A stretch of DNA of 64,000 bases from JAIOSM01 sp023143455 (GTDB lineage: Bacteria > Desulfobacterota > Desulfobacteria > Desulfobacterales > Desulfobacteraceae), in contig DAOVTW010000001.1 in the NCBI GenBank assembly GCA_030632885.1, positions 124,001-188,000 on the forward strand. The letters run 5' to 3'. Every line of letters begins with the position of its first letter. The first letter of the stretch is position 1. A model generated the notes under the pieces. The model was not told the DNA's origin. It made no database searches and saw nothing but the letters and a program-made list of their open reading frames with translations. Positions 35,629 to 44,777 of the stretch are shown piece by piece. The translations under genes and the position numbers were made by a program.

Positions 35629-36600
35629 ATGAAAGCACTTGTATGTGGGGTTTCAGGTCAGGATGGAAGCTACCTGGCTAAATTTTTATTGAAAAATGGA
35701 TATGATGTATACGGAACATCACGTGATGCACAAGCGTCTTCTTTTAGAAATTTAAAAAAACTCGGTATTAACAATGATGTTGAAGTGTTATCGCTTGCTC
35801 TAAACGATTTTCGGAGTGTTTTGCAGGCGCTAAATAGAATTCAGCCTGATGAGATCTATAATTTAGCCGGCCAGAGTTCAGTTGGTCTGTCTTTTGAACA
35901 GCCTGTTGAAACCATGGAGAGTATTACTATTGGAACATTGAATTTTCTTGAAGCCATAAGGTTTACCGGAAGATCAATCAAGTTTTATAATGCAGGGTCA
36001 AGTGAATGTTTAGGTGATACAGGTGATACTGCGGCAGATGAAAACACTCCTTTTCAACCTAGAAGCCCATATGCAGTGGCAAAGGCATCTGCGTACTGGA
36101 CTGTTGCCAATTATAGAGAGGCTTATGATATTTTTGCGTGTACTGGTATTTTATTTAATCATGAATCGCCATTGCGACCGGAACGTTTTGTAACAAGAAA
36201 GATTATTTTATCAGCTTGCAGAATTGCAAACGGTAGTAATGAAAAACTACATCTTGGGAATATCGATATAATGCGGGATTGGGGATGGGCTCCTGAATAT
36301 GTTGAGGGCATGTGGTTGATGTTGCAACAAGATAAAGCTGATGACTATATTATTGCAACAGGCCAAACAAATAAACTCGAAGATTTTATTGCATCTGCTT
36401 TTTCAACATTAGGATTGAATTGGAAGCAGCATGTTACTATTGATAAAAGTTTGTATCGCCCGACCGATATAGCAATTGGCAGAGGTAATCCTCAGAAGGC
36501 TATGGCGAAATTAGGTTGGCATGCTAAGTATCACATGAAAGATGTCGTGAAAATGATGATTGAGGATGAAAAAAAGTGGAAAGACTCGAAGGTGGATTAA
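35629..36600 (+). CDS. gmd: GDP-mannose 4,6-dehydratase (Gmd-like)
   Basis: A 323-residue extended SDR matching the short Pseudomonas-type Gmd in length. The N terminus has GVSGQDGSYLAKFLL (NADP-binding), then NLAGQSSVGLSFEQP, NAGSSECLG with the catalytic Ser region, RSPYAVAKASAYW with Tyr and Lys, and GILFNHESPLRP. Gmd makes GDP-4-keto-6-deoxy-D-mannose, precursor of rhamnose, perosamine, fucose and colitose. The close relative DmhA acts on GDP-manno-heptose, and HddA/HddC are in this locus, so heptose is a real alternative. The ColD-like enzyme at 24812 would act on the product. The C terminus overlaps the next gene by 25 bases. Confidence 0.93.
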   Translation: MKALVCGVSGQDGSYLAKFLLKNGYDVYGTSRDAQASSFRNLKKLGINNDVEVLSLALNDFRSVLQALNRIQPDEIYNLAGQSSVGLSFEQPVETMESITIGTLNFLEAIRFTGRSIKFYNAGSSECLGDTGDTAADENTPFQPRSPYAVAKASAYWTVANYREAYDIFACTGILFNHESPLRPERFVTRKIILSACRIANGSNEKLHLGNIDIMRDWGWAPEYVEGMWLMLQQDKADDYIIATGQTNKLEDFIASAFSTLGLNWKQHVTIDKSLYRPTDIAIGRGNPQKAMAKLGWHAKYHMKDVVKMMIEDEKKWKDSKVD

Positions 36601-37466
36601 GATCTCAAGGATTATATAAAGGACCTCTTAGTTTAAGGGAAATTCGAGATACAAACAAAACATTTGAATTGGCAGGGTGTTTAAATAAAAATAAAGAATT
36701 TCCGCTCATTTCTGTTATAACTGTTTTATATAATGGTGAAAAATACCTTGAACAAACTATACAGAGCGTCCTTTCACAAACCTACCCAAACATTGAATAT
36801 ATTATTATTGATGGAGGTAGTACTGATGATTCATTAGGTATTATTCAAAAATATTCTGATAAAATTGATTATTTTGTAAGTGAAAATGATAATGGCATAT
36901 ATCATGCTATGAATAAAGGCATACAGCTTTCAAATGGAGAATTGATCGGTATTATAAACTGCGACGACTGGTATTCTGAAATTGCTGTGGAACTCGTTGT
37001 AAAAAAATATCTGGCGTTGGAAGAGAGAGATAATGTTATTATCAGCGGTGGATTGCGATGCATTAATGCCAGGGGGAAAGTAGGTTATGAGATAATCCGG
37101 GAAGAAAGTGATATTGATAAATATATAAAAAAAACAATGCCTATTAACCATCCTGCAACATTTGTTTCTGCACAAACATATCAGACTGTTGGTATGTTTG
37201 ATGAAAGATTCATAATTTCTGCAGACTATAATTTTGTTTGTCAGGCGTATTACTCTTCTATTGTGAAATTTTATTTTTGTAAGGATATACTAACTAATAT
37301 GCGGTTTGGTGGGTTATCTACAGAAACCAGAAATATTTTTTTAATAGCAAAAGAGAATTATCTTGTTCGTAAAGAGTACATATCCATGATTGAGAATCTG
37401 TATTATATGGCGCGTTCTTTATTAATTAACCTGCTAAAGGCAACCTTTGCCAAGTTTAGAAAATAA
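36576..37466 (+). CDS. Family 2 glycosyltransferase (WcaA-like)
   Basis: A 296-residue GT2 protein. LISVITVLYNGEKYLEQTI and IIIDGGSTDDSLGII form the nucleotide site and IINCDDWYS is the metal-binding segment; ISADYNFVCQAYY near 210 is a typical acceptor-side helix. The ATG at 36576 lies inside the gmd end. The first ~40 residues before the GT fold (GGLRSQGLYKGPLSLREI) are unusual and might mean a later start, but no better start with a ribosome site is evident. It would add one residue to the lipid-linked glycan. Confidence 0.9.
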   Translation: MERLEGGLRSQGLYKGPLSLREIRDTNKTFELAGCLNKNKEFPLISVITVLYNGEKYLEQTIQSVLSQTYPNIEYIIIDGGSTDDSLGIIQKYSDKIDYFVSENDNGIYHAMNKGIQLSNGELIGIINCDDWYSEIAVELVVKKYLALEERDNVIISGGLRCINARGKVGYEIIREESDIDKYIKKTMPINHPATFVSAQTYQTVGMFDERFIISADYNFVCQAYYSSIVKFYFCKDILTNMRFGGLSTETRNIFLIAKENYLVRKEYISMIENLYYMARSLLINLLKATFAKFRK

Positions 37467-37482
37467 AAAAACCAACAATACA

Positions 37483-38415
37483 ATGTGTGGAGAAAAAATT
37501 GCATGCGTGACAGGCGCTTCAGGTCGAATCGGACGCAGGCTTGTTGAAAAATTAAAAGAACAAGATTTCCAAGTAAGAGTTCTACGGCATAGAAATAATA
37601 TTGATGATAAAGATTTGTTGATATATCAGGGTGATATAGGAAATAAAGAATTAATTGAAGAATTCCTGACAGGCGCACAATATCTTTTCCATTTTGCAGC
37701 TGAATTAAATGATCAAAATAAAATGATAGATATTAATGTTAGTGGGACAAAAACTATAGTTGAAGCTGCAAAAAACAAAACAATTAAATATTTTTGTTTT
37801 TTAAGCAGTGCTGGAGTTGTTGGCAAAGTAGAGCAAAAAGAAGTAAATGAAAAAATAAAGTGCATTCCACAGAATTTATATGAAAAGAGTAAGTTCGAAG
37901 CTGAACGTATTGTTCTTTCAGGGATTGAAGGGTGCCAAGTTGTTGCTTTGCGTCCTACAAATGTTGTAGATGAAAATAACCATGGCGTTATGCAATTTTT
38001 AAATTCAAACAGTTTGCCGGCTAAAGCTAAATTATTTTTACGAGGCGGCGAGTGCGCACATGTGGTGCATGCAGAGGATGTAGTCAATGCAGCGCTATAT
38101 TTTATTGAGAAAGAATTTGGAGAACCAGAATGCTTTTTTGTAGGGTATGACGAAGACTATCTCAATACTTTTTCTGGGCTAAGGTTCTTATATGATTCAT
38201 ATGAAAAAAAGCTTACAACTAAAGAAACACCTATACAAGTGCATCTACCGATTATCATTCCATATGTTTTAAGAAAAATTTTACGTGGGCATGGTAATAT
38301 GGGCGATGTAAAGTACTCTTCAAAAAAGATTCTATCACATGGTTTTAATTATAAAATTGGCTTAAGCGAGACAGTGAGAAGATTCCGGGACAGTATGCAT
38401 AAAGATACAAAATGA
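37483..38415 (+). CDS. NAD-dependent epimerase/reductase (extended SDR)
   Basis: About 310 residues. CVTGASGRIGRRL is the nucleotide-binding motif, LSSAGVVGK carries the catalytic Ser, and YEKSK carries Tyr and Lys. It resembles the 4-ketohexose reductase/epimerase group and, following gmd and a glycosyltransferase, may reduce the GDP-4-keto-6-deoxy sugar (RMD-type role); this is inference. Start choice is open: ATG 37483 gives a compact N terminus but has no ribosome site, whereas an in-frame TTG at 37447 lies 6 bases after AAAGG and overlaps the upstream gene by 20 bases. Confidence 0.83.
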   Translation: MCGEKIACVTGASGRIGRRLVEKLKEQDFQVRVLRHRNNIDDKDLLIYQGDIGNKELIEEFLTGAQYLFHFAAELNDQNKMIDINVSGTKTIVEAAKNKTIKYFCFLSSAGVVGKVEQKEVNEKIKCIPQNLYEKSKFEAERIVLSGIEGCQVVALRPTNVVDENNHGVMQFLNSNSLPAKAKLFLRGGECAHVVHAEDVVNAALYFIEKEFGEPECFFVGYDEDYLNTFSGLRFLYDSYEKKLTTKETPIQVHLPIIIPYVLRKILRGHGNMGDVKYSSKKILSHGFNYKIGLSETVRRFRDSMHKDTK

Positions 38416-39539
38416 AAATATTAAATGTAACTATGTCAATAGATGAAATGCGAGGTGGTGGTACAGCTGAACGAACAGTTCAAATCAGTAAAGCACTTAG
38501 CAATATAGATTGTGATTGTCGTATATTAGCATTAGATATTGGAATTACAAATGAGGTAAAAGAAAAATTAAAAAATATAAGTTTGATATTGCTTAAATGT
38601 ATTAACAAGAGATTTTATATACCAAGTTTTAGTTTAAAGATTATAAAAAAAGCTGTCAAAGATTCTGATTTCATTCATTTGATGGGACATTGGACTTTAA
38701 TAAATGCTATTGTATTTTATTACATCCAGAAATACAAAAAACCATATAGCGCATGCCCTGCTGGCGCACTTCAAATTTATGGGAGATCAAAGTTATTGAA
38801 AAATTTTTATAATTTGATAATTGGGAATAAAATAATTAGGAATGCAAGTAAATGCATTGCCATTACAGAAAAAGAACGGTCTGATTTTTATTCTTACGGA
38901 GTATCTAATAATCAAATTATTTCAATACCAAATGGTATTAACATTGAAGATTATAAATATGACGATAATAATATATTTAAGAAAAAATTTAATATCACAA
39001 AAAAAATTATATTATTTCTTGGACGGCTAAATCATATAAAAGGTCCGGATATCCTTTTAAGTGCATTTATTGATTTAAAAGAAAAGCTAAAGGATTATCA
39101 GCTGTTAATGATTGGACCTGATGAAGGAATGTTGAATGCAATGAAGAATAAGGTTAAGGATTCAAATAGTTTAGATGATGTAATATTTACCGGGTATGTC
39201 GGTGGAATAGAAAAATCAATGGCATATCATGCTGCTGATTTCGTAGTTATCCCTTCAAGGCAGGAAGCAATGTCAATAGTAGTTTTAGAAGCTGGAATAA
39301 CTGGGACACCGGTAGTGATAACAGATCAGTGTGGTTTTGACGAGATTGAAAATGTAGATGGGGGAGTAGTTGTAACTGCAACTATTGAAGGTGTGAAAGC
39401 TGGCATGGAAGCGCTTTTTGTGGATACAGATAAATTAGTTGAAAAAGGTAAGAACCTGAAACAATTCTGCAAAAAACATTATACATGGAATGCTTCAGCT
39501 CTAAAGTATCAGAAAATACATAATGAATTTATTCAGTAA
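38412..39539 (+). CDS. Family 4 (GT-B) glycosyltransferase
   Basis: A 375-residue GT4 enzyme. The N terminus LNVTMSIDEMRGGGTAERT includes the glycine-rich acceptor-side loop. ILFLGRLNHIKGPDILL opens the donor domain, and VVIPSRQEAMSIVVLEAGITGTPVV holds the E(x7)E motif (Glu of EAMSIVVLE). It overlaps the SDR stop in ATGA, so it belongs to the same transcript. The nucleotide sugar and linkage cannot be predicted. Confidence 0.91.
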   Translation: MKILNVTMSIDEMRGGGTAERTVQISKALSNIDCDCRILALDIGITNEVKEKLKNISLILLKCINKRFYIPSFSLKIIKKAVKDSDFIHLMGHWTLINAIVFYYIQKYKKPYSACPAGALQIYGRSKLLKNFYNLIIGNKIIRNASKCIAITEKERSDFYSYGVSNNQIISIPNGINIEDYKYDDNNIFKKKFNITKKIILFLGRLNHIKGPDILLSAFIDLKEKLKDYQLLMIGPDEGMLNAMKNKVKDSNSLDDVIFTGYVGGIEKSMAYHAADFVVIPSRQEAMSIVVLEAGITGTPVVITDQCGFDEIENVDGGVVVTATIEGVKAGMEALFVDTDKLVEKGKNLKQFCKKHYTWNASALKYQKIHNEFIQ

Positions 39540-39593
39540 TGTATTAGATGTTTTAATCTATTATAATAATTTATTAATATAAAAAGGCAATTT

Positions 39594-40607
39594 ATGTTTA
39601 ATGATAAAGTGTTGTTGATTACTGGTGGAACAGGATCCTTTGGTAATGCAGTTTTAAGCCGTTTCCTTGAAACAGGAATAAGAGAGATTAGGATTTTCAG
39701 CCGTGACGAAAAAAAACAGGATGACATGCGTTATAAGCTACGGAATGAAAAAGTAAAATATTATATTGGTGATGTCAGGGATTATGATAGTATCAATAAA
39801 GCCCTGAATAATGTTGACTACGTATTTCATGCTGCTGCTCTTAAACAAGTACCTTCTTGTGAGTTTTATCCCATTGAGGCTGTAAAAACTAATATTCTTG
39901 GGACTGAGAATGTTCTTAATGCTGCTATTGCCAATTGTGTAAAAAAAGTGATTGTTCTTAGTACTGATAAAGCTGTGTATCCAATTAATGTAATGGGAAT
40001 GTCAAAAGCTTTGAGTGAGAAAGTGATGGTTGCCAGATCAAGAGGTGTTGACCCCAATATTAGTATGTTATGTGCTACACGCTACGGAAACGTAATGGCA
40101 TCGCGTGGGTCGGTTATACCTCTGTTTGTTAAACAAATCAAAACAGGGCAACCGATTACAATAACTGATCCGGAAATGACCAGGTTTCTGATGTCATTGG
40201 ACGAAGCTGTCGAACTTGTGCTTTTTGCATATGAAAACGCAACACAGGGTGATATCTTTATCCAAAAATCTCCAGCCTCAACTATTGGAGTTCTTGCACA
40301 AGCTTTAAAGCAATTATTTAATGCTAAAAACGAAATTAAAATAATTGGAACACGTCATGGTGAAAAAAAATATGAAACGCTTGTTAATAGAGAAGAACTT
40401 GCCTTAGCTGAGGGCATGGGTGATTATTTAAGAATTAAACCGGATGTTAGAGATTTAAACTATAATAAATTTTTTGTTGAGGGAGAGAACAGGCTTTCAG
40501 TTGAAAAGGACTATACATCACACAACACCAGAAGGTTAGATGTTGACGAAGTTATTGAAAAGCTAAAAACTTTGGACGTTATTCAAGATTCATTGAAAGA
40601 AATGTAA
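39594..40607 (+). CDS. UDP-GlcNAc 4,6-dehydratase/5-epimerase (WbjB/WbvB/FnlA-like)
   Basis: A 337-residue soluble SDR of the CapE/WbjB/FnlA type. TGGTGSFGNAVLSRFL is the NADP-binding motif, HAAALKQVPSCEFYPIEAV is the family active-site stretch, and LSTDKAVYPINVMGMSK carries the catalytic residues. These enzymes dehydrate UDP-GlcNAc and invert C5, giving the 4-keto-L-arabino precursor of L-FucNAc, L-RhaNAc and L-QuiNAc. It differs from the large membrane WbpM-like enzyme at 53876, which retains D configuration. The two following enzymes, RmlD-like at 40685 and WecB-like at 43596, complete such a pathway. Confidence 0.92.
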   Translation: MFNDKVLLITGGTGSFGNAVLSRFLETGIREIRIFSRDEKKQDDMRYKLRNEKVKYYIGDVRDYDSINKALNNVDYVFHAAALKQVPSCEFYPIEAVKTNILGTENVLNAAIANCVKKVIVLSTDKAVYPINVMGMSKALSEKVMVARSRGVDPNISMLCATRYGNVMASRGSVIPLFVKQIKTGQPITITDPEMTRFLMSLDEAVELVLFAYENATQGDIFIQKSPASTIGVLAQALKQLFNAKNEIKIIGTRHGEKKYETLVNREELALAEGMGDYLRIKPDVRDLNYNKFFVEGENRLSVEKDYTSHNTRRLDVDEVIEKLKTLDVIQDSLKEM

Positions 40608-40684
40608 TTCAATGCTATACAAATCGTTGTTGGTCAATAGAAATAAAAAAGTATGAACTCAGATAGTTGTATTTAAATAAAAAT

Positions 40685-41542
40685 ATGAAAAAGATATTAA
40701 TATTTGGTTCGAGAGGAATGTTAGGACATATAGTGTCCAGTTATTTAATCGACACTCAGAGATACCAAGTTATTGGTTCGGCAATACAGGATAACAAACT
40801 GGATTCACATTATCCAGTTGATGTTTGCGATCAAATTGAAGTTGAAGAATACGTACGGAGAAAAAAACCAGATATTGTTATTAACTGTGCAGGTATTCTA
40901 GTAAATGATTCTGAAAATAGTGTCGAGAATGCTATCAAAGTTAATAGTCTATTTCCCAATATTCTTTCACGTATGGGAGAAGAATTAAAATACAAGTTAA
41001 TACATATTAGTACAGACTGTGTTTTCTCTGGCAATAAAGGTGATTATATCGAAACATCCTTTCTGAATGGTGAATCAGTTTATGCCAGAACTAAAATTCT
41101 GGGAGAATTTAATAACGATAATAATCTAATTATTAGGACTTCAATAATCGGTCCGGAGTTAAAAGCCAATGGTAGTGGTTTGTTAGATTGGTTTCTTAAT
41201 CAGGATAGTGATGTAGGTGGGTTTGTTAACGCTTTTTGGACAGGTGTAACGACATTGGAGTTGGCCAAAGGTATTGATGAGTTCATCAAGCAAGATGTAT
41301 CAGGTATCTATCATTTCGTATGTAGAGAAAAGATTTCAAAATGGGAATTGCTAAAACTTATCAAAAAAATCTGGCAAAAGGAAAATATAAAAATTACTAA
41401 AAATGAGGAATATAAAACGGATAAAAGCTTACTAAATACTAGATCTGATTTTAAATTTACTGTGAAAAAATATGAAGAGATGCTGCTTGAATTAAAAAAT
41501 TGGATAGATAGCAATAGGAATTTATATCCACACTATAAATAA
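40685..41542 (+). CDS. RmlD-like sugar-nucleotide reductase (WbvR-type)
   Basis: About 285 residues, the length of dTDP-4-dehydrorhamnose reductase. ILIFGSRGMLG is the nucleotide motif, CAGILVNDSENSVENA and NSLFPNIL match the RmlD region, STDCVFSG carries the catalytic Thr/Ser, and VYARTK the Tyr/Lys. FnlB/WbjC, the L-FucNAc enzyme at this step, is longer with a C-terminal cupin, which is missing here. The RmlD-like WbvR of Vibrio cholerae O37 makes UDP-L-RhaNAc instead, and I favour that. The ATG at 40685 is chosen over a TTG at 40667; neither has a clear ribosome site. Confidence 0.88.
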   Translation: MKKILIFGSRGMLGHIVSSYLIDTQRYQVIGSAIQDNKLDSHYPVDVCDQIEVEEYVRRKKPDIVINCAGILVNDSENSVENAIKVNSLFPNILSRMGEELKYKLIHISTDCVFSGNKGDYIETSFLNGESVYARTKILGEFNNDNNLIIRTSIIGPELKANGSGLLDWFLNQDSDVGGFVNAFWTGVTTLELAKGIDEFIKQDVSGIYHFVCREKISKWELLKLIKKIWQKENIKITKNEEYKTDKSLLNTRSDFKFTVKKYEEMLLELKNWIDSNRNLYPHYK

Positions 41543-41605
41543 ATAACATCATTCTTCAGATAACCATCAAGCTCTTGAACTTAAAAGTATAAAAGTGAAT
41601 AATAT

Positions 41606-42364
41606 ATGAACTATAATCTCAGTTTTGCAATTGGACTCCCTGTTTTCAACGAAGAAATGGCGGTCGAACAAGCTGTGTCCTCCATTGATAAAATGCTAGA
41701 AACCATTGATATACCTACAAAAATTATCGCTATTAATGATGGTAGCACTGATTCTTCAAGTCAAATCCTTAAACAACTTGCAAACAAGTTTTCACGGCTG
41801 GTTGTTGTGGAGCATGAAAAAAACCAAGGTTACGGTGGCGCTTGTTTTACCGGTCTAAAAACAGCTTATGACTTAGGCCAGGACTATATTTTATTTATGG
41901 ATTGTGATCTTACTCAAGATCCACAATATATCAACAGCTTTATCCCCAAGATGCGTGAAGGGTACGTTCTAATAAAAGCTTCTAGATACGCTAAAGAAGG
42001 CAAGGTTGAAGGTGTTGAGTTTTATCGTGTGGCCATTTCATGGGTGGGTAACAATATAGCCAAAATTTTATGGAGACTTCCTCTTCGCGATTTTACTAAT
42101 GGATTTCGTGCTATTCGATCTGATCATTTTAAGTACTTACAGTTAAAGCAGCGTGGGTTTTCTGTTTTGATGGAAGAGATCTACTACCTAAGTTCTGTAA
42201 CAAAGAATTTCGTGGAAGTTCCCTACACTTTAACAGTAAGAGAAAAGGGAAACTCAAGTTTTCGATATACTCCAAAAGTTTTTTGGAATTACCTGAGATA
42301 TCCCATTCTCAGTTTTTTTGGAATCAAACCAAAATTTCCAGAGGAAATATCAGGAGAAGATTAA
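41606..42364 (+). CDS. DPM-like family 2 glycosyltransferase
   Basis: A 252-residue GT2 enzyme. AIGLPVFNEEMAVEQ and AINDGSTDSSSQILKQL form the donor site, and FMDCDLTQDPQYI is the DxD segment. NQGYGGACFTGLKTA is typical of polyprenyl-phosphate-sugar synthases. No membrane helices follow the catalytic domain. It may make the lipid-phosphate sugar used by the GT39-like proteins at 44778 or 52294, or may directly extend the repeat unit. Its stop abuts the next ATG. Confidence 0.88.
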   Translation: MNYNLSFAIGLPVFNEEMAVEQAVSSIDKMLETIDIPTKIIAINDGSTDSSSQILKQLANKFSRLVVVEHEKNQGYGGACFTGLKTAYDLGQDYILFMDCDLTQDPQYINSFIPKMREGYVLIKASRYAKEGKVEGVEFYRVAISWVGNNIAKILWRLPLRDFTNGFRAIRSDHFKYLQLKQRGFSVLMEEIYYLSSVTKNFVEVPYTLTVREKGNSSFRYTPKVFWNYLRYPILSFFGIKPKFPEEISGED

Positions 42365-43564
42365 ATGAGATCTACTTGTAGAGTATGTGGCAGTAGTGAT
42401 TTGGAACTAATACTTGATCTAGGGAGGCAACCTCTTGCAGGAGGCTTCTTGCCAGATAGTGCAGATGCAAAAATGAAAGAAAAAAAACATCCACTGCCAA
42501 TACATTTTTGTAACGAATGTGGCTTAGTACAAACCCTTTACGTGGTACCAGCCGATGTTTTGTTCACAAATTATTGTTTTTCATCAAGTACAATTCCCTA
42601 CTTAGTTGAACATTTTGAAAATTATGGAAAGTGGATCGTTGATAAGCTTAAGCCACAAACTGTTATTGAGTTTGGTTGTAATGACGGAATTCTGCTAAGC
42701 CCTCTTAAAGATATGGGTGTCACTGTAATAGGGATAGATATTTCAGAAAATATAACAGAAATGGCACGAGCAAAAGGATTAAATGTAAAAACAGGGTTTT
42801 TTAATCAAGAAACGGCAGAGCAAATAAAATCAGAAGTGGGCGAGGTTGATGTCATCACAGGTAGTAATTGTTTTCCTCATAATGATGATCTAGGTGAAAT
42901 CCTTAAAGCGACTCATAGTTTGTTAAATAAAAACGGTCATTTGTGCCTGGAAGTTATGTACGCTCGTTCATTAAACGATACATGGCAATGGGACTCCATG
43001 TACCATGAGCATTTAAACTACTTTTGTTTATTAACACTTGAAAATCTCTTTAATCGCCATGGTCTACATACAGTTCATGCAGAAATAGTTCCGATGCATG
43101 CTGGTTCTTTAAGGATAATAGCTGCTGTTAATCCCGATGAAGAAGCATCTGAGAGTGTTCTTAAACTCATGGCTGAAGAACATGAACAGAAACTTATTAG
43201 TAAAGAAACCTGGTTAAAATTTGGAGTTGGTGTAAATCGTCAAATTGAAATTACAAAAGTAACTCTAAAAAACTTAAGTAAAAATGCTAGAATATGGGGC
43301 TATGGCGCTGCTGGAAGAGCGACAATGTGGGTAAATGCTTGCGATATGGATTACCTTGAATTCATTGTGGATTCATCTCCTCTAAGAAGTGGGAGATTAA
43401 TGCCAGGCACCCATACACCTATAGTATATCCTGAAGCTCTTAAAATAAATCCTCCTGATTATATTTTTGTTCCTGCTTGGAATTATATTGATATTATTAT
43501 GGAAAAAGAGAGTTGGTATAAAGGTATATGGTGTGTTCCAGTGCCAGAACTTAAATTTTTATAA
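42365..43564 (+). CDS. Sugar C-methyltransferase (complete, three-domain)
   Basis: A 399-residue protein with the full C-methyltransferase plan. An N-terminal zinc-binding Methyltransf_13 region comes first (CRVCGSSDLELILDLGRQP, then CNECGLVQT). A SAM-binding core follows with VIEFGCNDGILLSPL. The C-terminal Methyltransf_14 domain has IWGYGAAGRATMWVNA and FIVDSSPLRSGRLMPGTH. TylC3/TcaB9-type enzymes with this architecture add a methyl to C3 of NDP-4-keto deoxysugars. It is a paralogue of the truncated gene at 1-938. It lies within the L-HexNAc genes, so the acceptor may be a UDP-4-keto HexNAc, which would be unusual. Confidence 0.92.
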   Translation: MRSTCRVCGSSDLELILDLGRQPLAGGFLPDSADAKMKEKKHPLPIHFCNECGLVQTLYVVPADVLFTNYCFSSSTIPYLVEHFENYGKWIVDKLKPQTVIEFGCNDGILLSPLKDMGVTVIGIDISENITEMARAKGLNVKTGFFNQETAEQIKSEVGEVDVITGSNCFPHNDDLGEILKATHSLLNKNGHLCLEVMYARSLNDTWQWDSMYHEHLNYFCLLTLENLFNRHGLHTVHAEIVPMHAGSLRIIAAVNPDEEASESVLKLMAEEHEQKLISKETWLKFGVGVNRQIEITKVTLKNLSKNARIWGYGAAGRATMWVNACDMDYLEFIVDSSPLRSGRLMPGTHTPIVYPEALKINPPDYIFVPAWNYIDIIMEKESWYKGIWCVPVPELKFL

Positions 43565-43595
43565 AAACAATTTTAACAATAGGAAGTAAATAGCA

Positions 43596-44678
43596 ATGAA
43601 AGTAATGACAATCTGTGGAACAAGACCTGAAATGATTAAATTATGGTCAACGATTAAAAAATTAGATAACTCAAATTTTGAGCATATCTTTGTCCATACC
43701 GGACAAAACTTCACTCCAGAACTTAAGGATTTCTTTTTCAATGACTTAGAGCTTAGAAAACCCGATTACAATCTGGATATAGATGTTTCCTCCTACGGTA
43801 ATGAAGTATCAGATGTTATAAAAAAGTCAGACGAATTATTTAAGAAAGTTAAACCAGATGCTCTTCTCATTCTAGGAGATACATACAGCGGTTTGTCTAT
43901 TCTTCCTGCATCGAATCAAGGAATCAAGGTATTTCACCTGGAAGCAGGACTAAGAGCTTGGGACAAAAGAATGCCTGAGCAGAGGAACAGAGTTCTAATT
44001 GATCATATGTCTGACTTTCTACTGCCATACTATGATTACCATAGGGAAAATCTTTTAAGGGAAGGAATTCATCCTTCCAAAATCGTTTGCACAGGCAACC
44101 CTGTTTACGAAGCTATGACAAACTTCCTGCCTCAAATAGAATCTAGTGATATTTTAAACTACTTCGATGTAAAACCAAACGAATACTTAACCGCCACTAT
44201 TCATAGAAAAGAGAATGTTGATGATATGGTTGAACTACAAAAGATCCTTGATGGTCTGGGACTTATTTGTAAAAAACTTCAAAAGAAGGTTATATATCTT
44301 ATGCATCCGCGTACACTAAGTAAAATTGACAACGTAATAGTTCCAAAGGATGTAATCGTTCATAAACCACTTGGATTCTATGATTTTAACAGACTTAATA
44401 TGAGTGCTTATTGTCTTATAGGGGACTCTGGATCAACAGCAGAGGAAGGACTATTCTTCAAGAAACCTGTTGTTAGTATCAGAAAAACTACTGAGAGATA
44501 CGAAACCCTTGAAAGTGGTGGACATATTGTTGCTGGTACTGAACCTCAAGATATTGTTGACTCTGTACTAACAATTGTAAATCAGGAATGGGCATGCAGA
44601 TATGATATGTGTGAGAACTTTTCTCCATCAAATGTAATTATTAATGCAGTAAGATCTAAAATAACTAATTTTTTCTAG
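43596..44678 (+). CDS. UDP-HexNAc 2-epimerase (WecB/WbjD/WbvD-like)
   Basis: A 360-residue GT-B-fold non-hydrolysing 2-epimerase. CGTRPEMIKLWS, VHTGQNF, LGDTYSGL, EAGLRAWDKRMPEQRNR, HRKENV and GDSGSTAEEG are the family motifs, including the catalytic Asp/Glu/His positions. In the L-HexNAc route the enzyme converts UDP-L-RhaNAc to UDP-L-QuiNAc, or a talo to a fuco form, after an RmlD-like or WbjC reductase. Two genes (a GT2 and a C-methyltransferase) separate it from the reductase. An AGGAAG ribosome site precedes the ATG. The alternative of making UDP-ManNAc from UDP-GlcNAc is possible but less fitting. Confidence 0.92.
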   Translation: MKVMTICGTRPEMIKLWSTIKKLDNSNFEHIFVHTGQNFTPELKDFFFNDLELRKPDYNLDIDVSSYGNEVSDVIKKSDELFKKVKPDALLILGDTYSGLSILPASNQGIKVFHLEAGLRAWDKRMPEQRNRVLIDHMSDFLLPYYDYHRENLLREGIHPSKIVCTGNPVYEAMTNFLPQIESSDILNYFDVKPNEYLTATIHRKENVDDMVELQKILDGLGLICKKLQKKVIYLMHPRTLSKIDNVIVPKDVIVHKPLGFYDFNRLNMSAYCLIGDSGSTAEEGLFFKKPVVSIRKTTERYETLESGGHIVAGTEPQDIVDSVLTIVNQEWACRYDMCENFSPSNVIINAVRSKITNFF

Positions 44679-44777
44679 GAATGATATCTGCCTAAACCCA
44701 AAATTTTTTATTAAAACCTCAAAAGTAACTTTTTTTCGATAAAGCACTAGATAAACCGTAAAAAAATTAAACATATT

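Noticed and set aside
37713..38087. 124-codon open frame on the minus strand
   Set aside because: It lies entirely opposite the well-supported SDR gene at 37483-38415 and has no recognisable domain.
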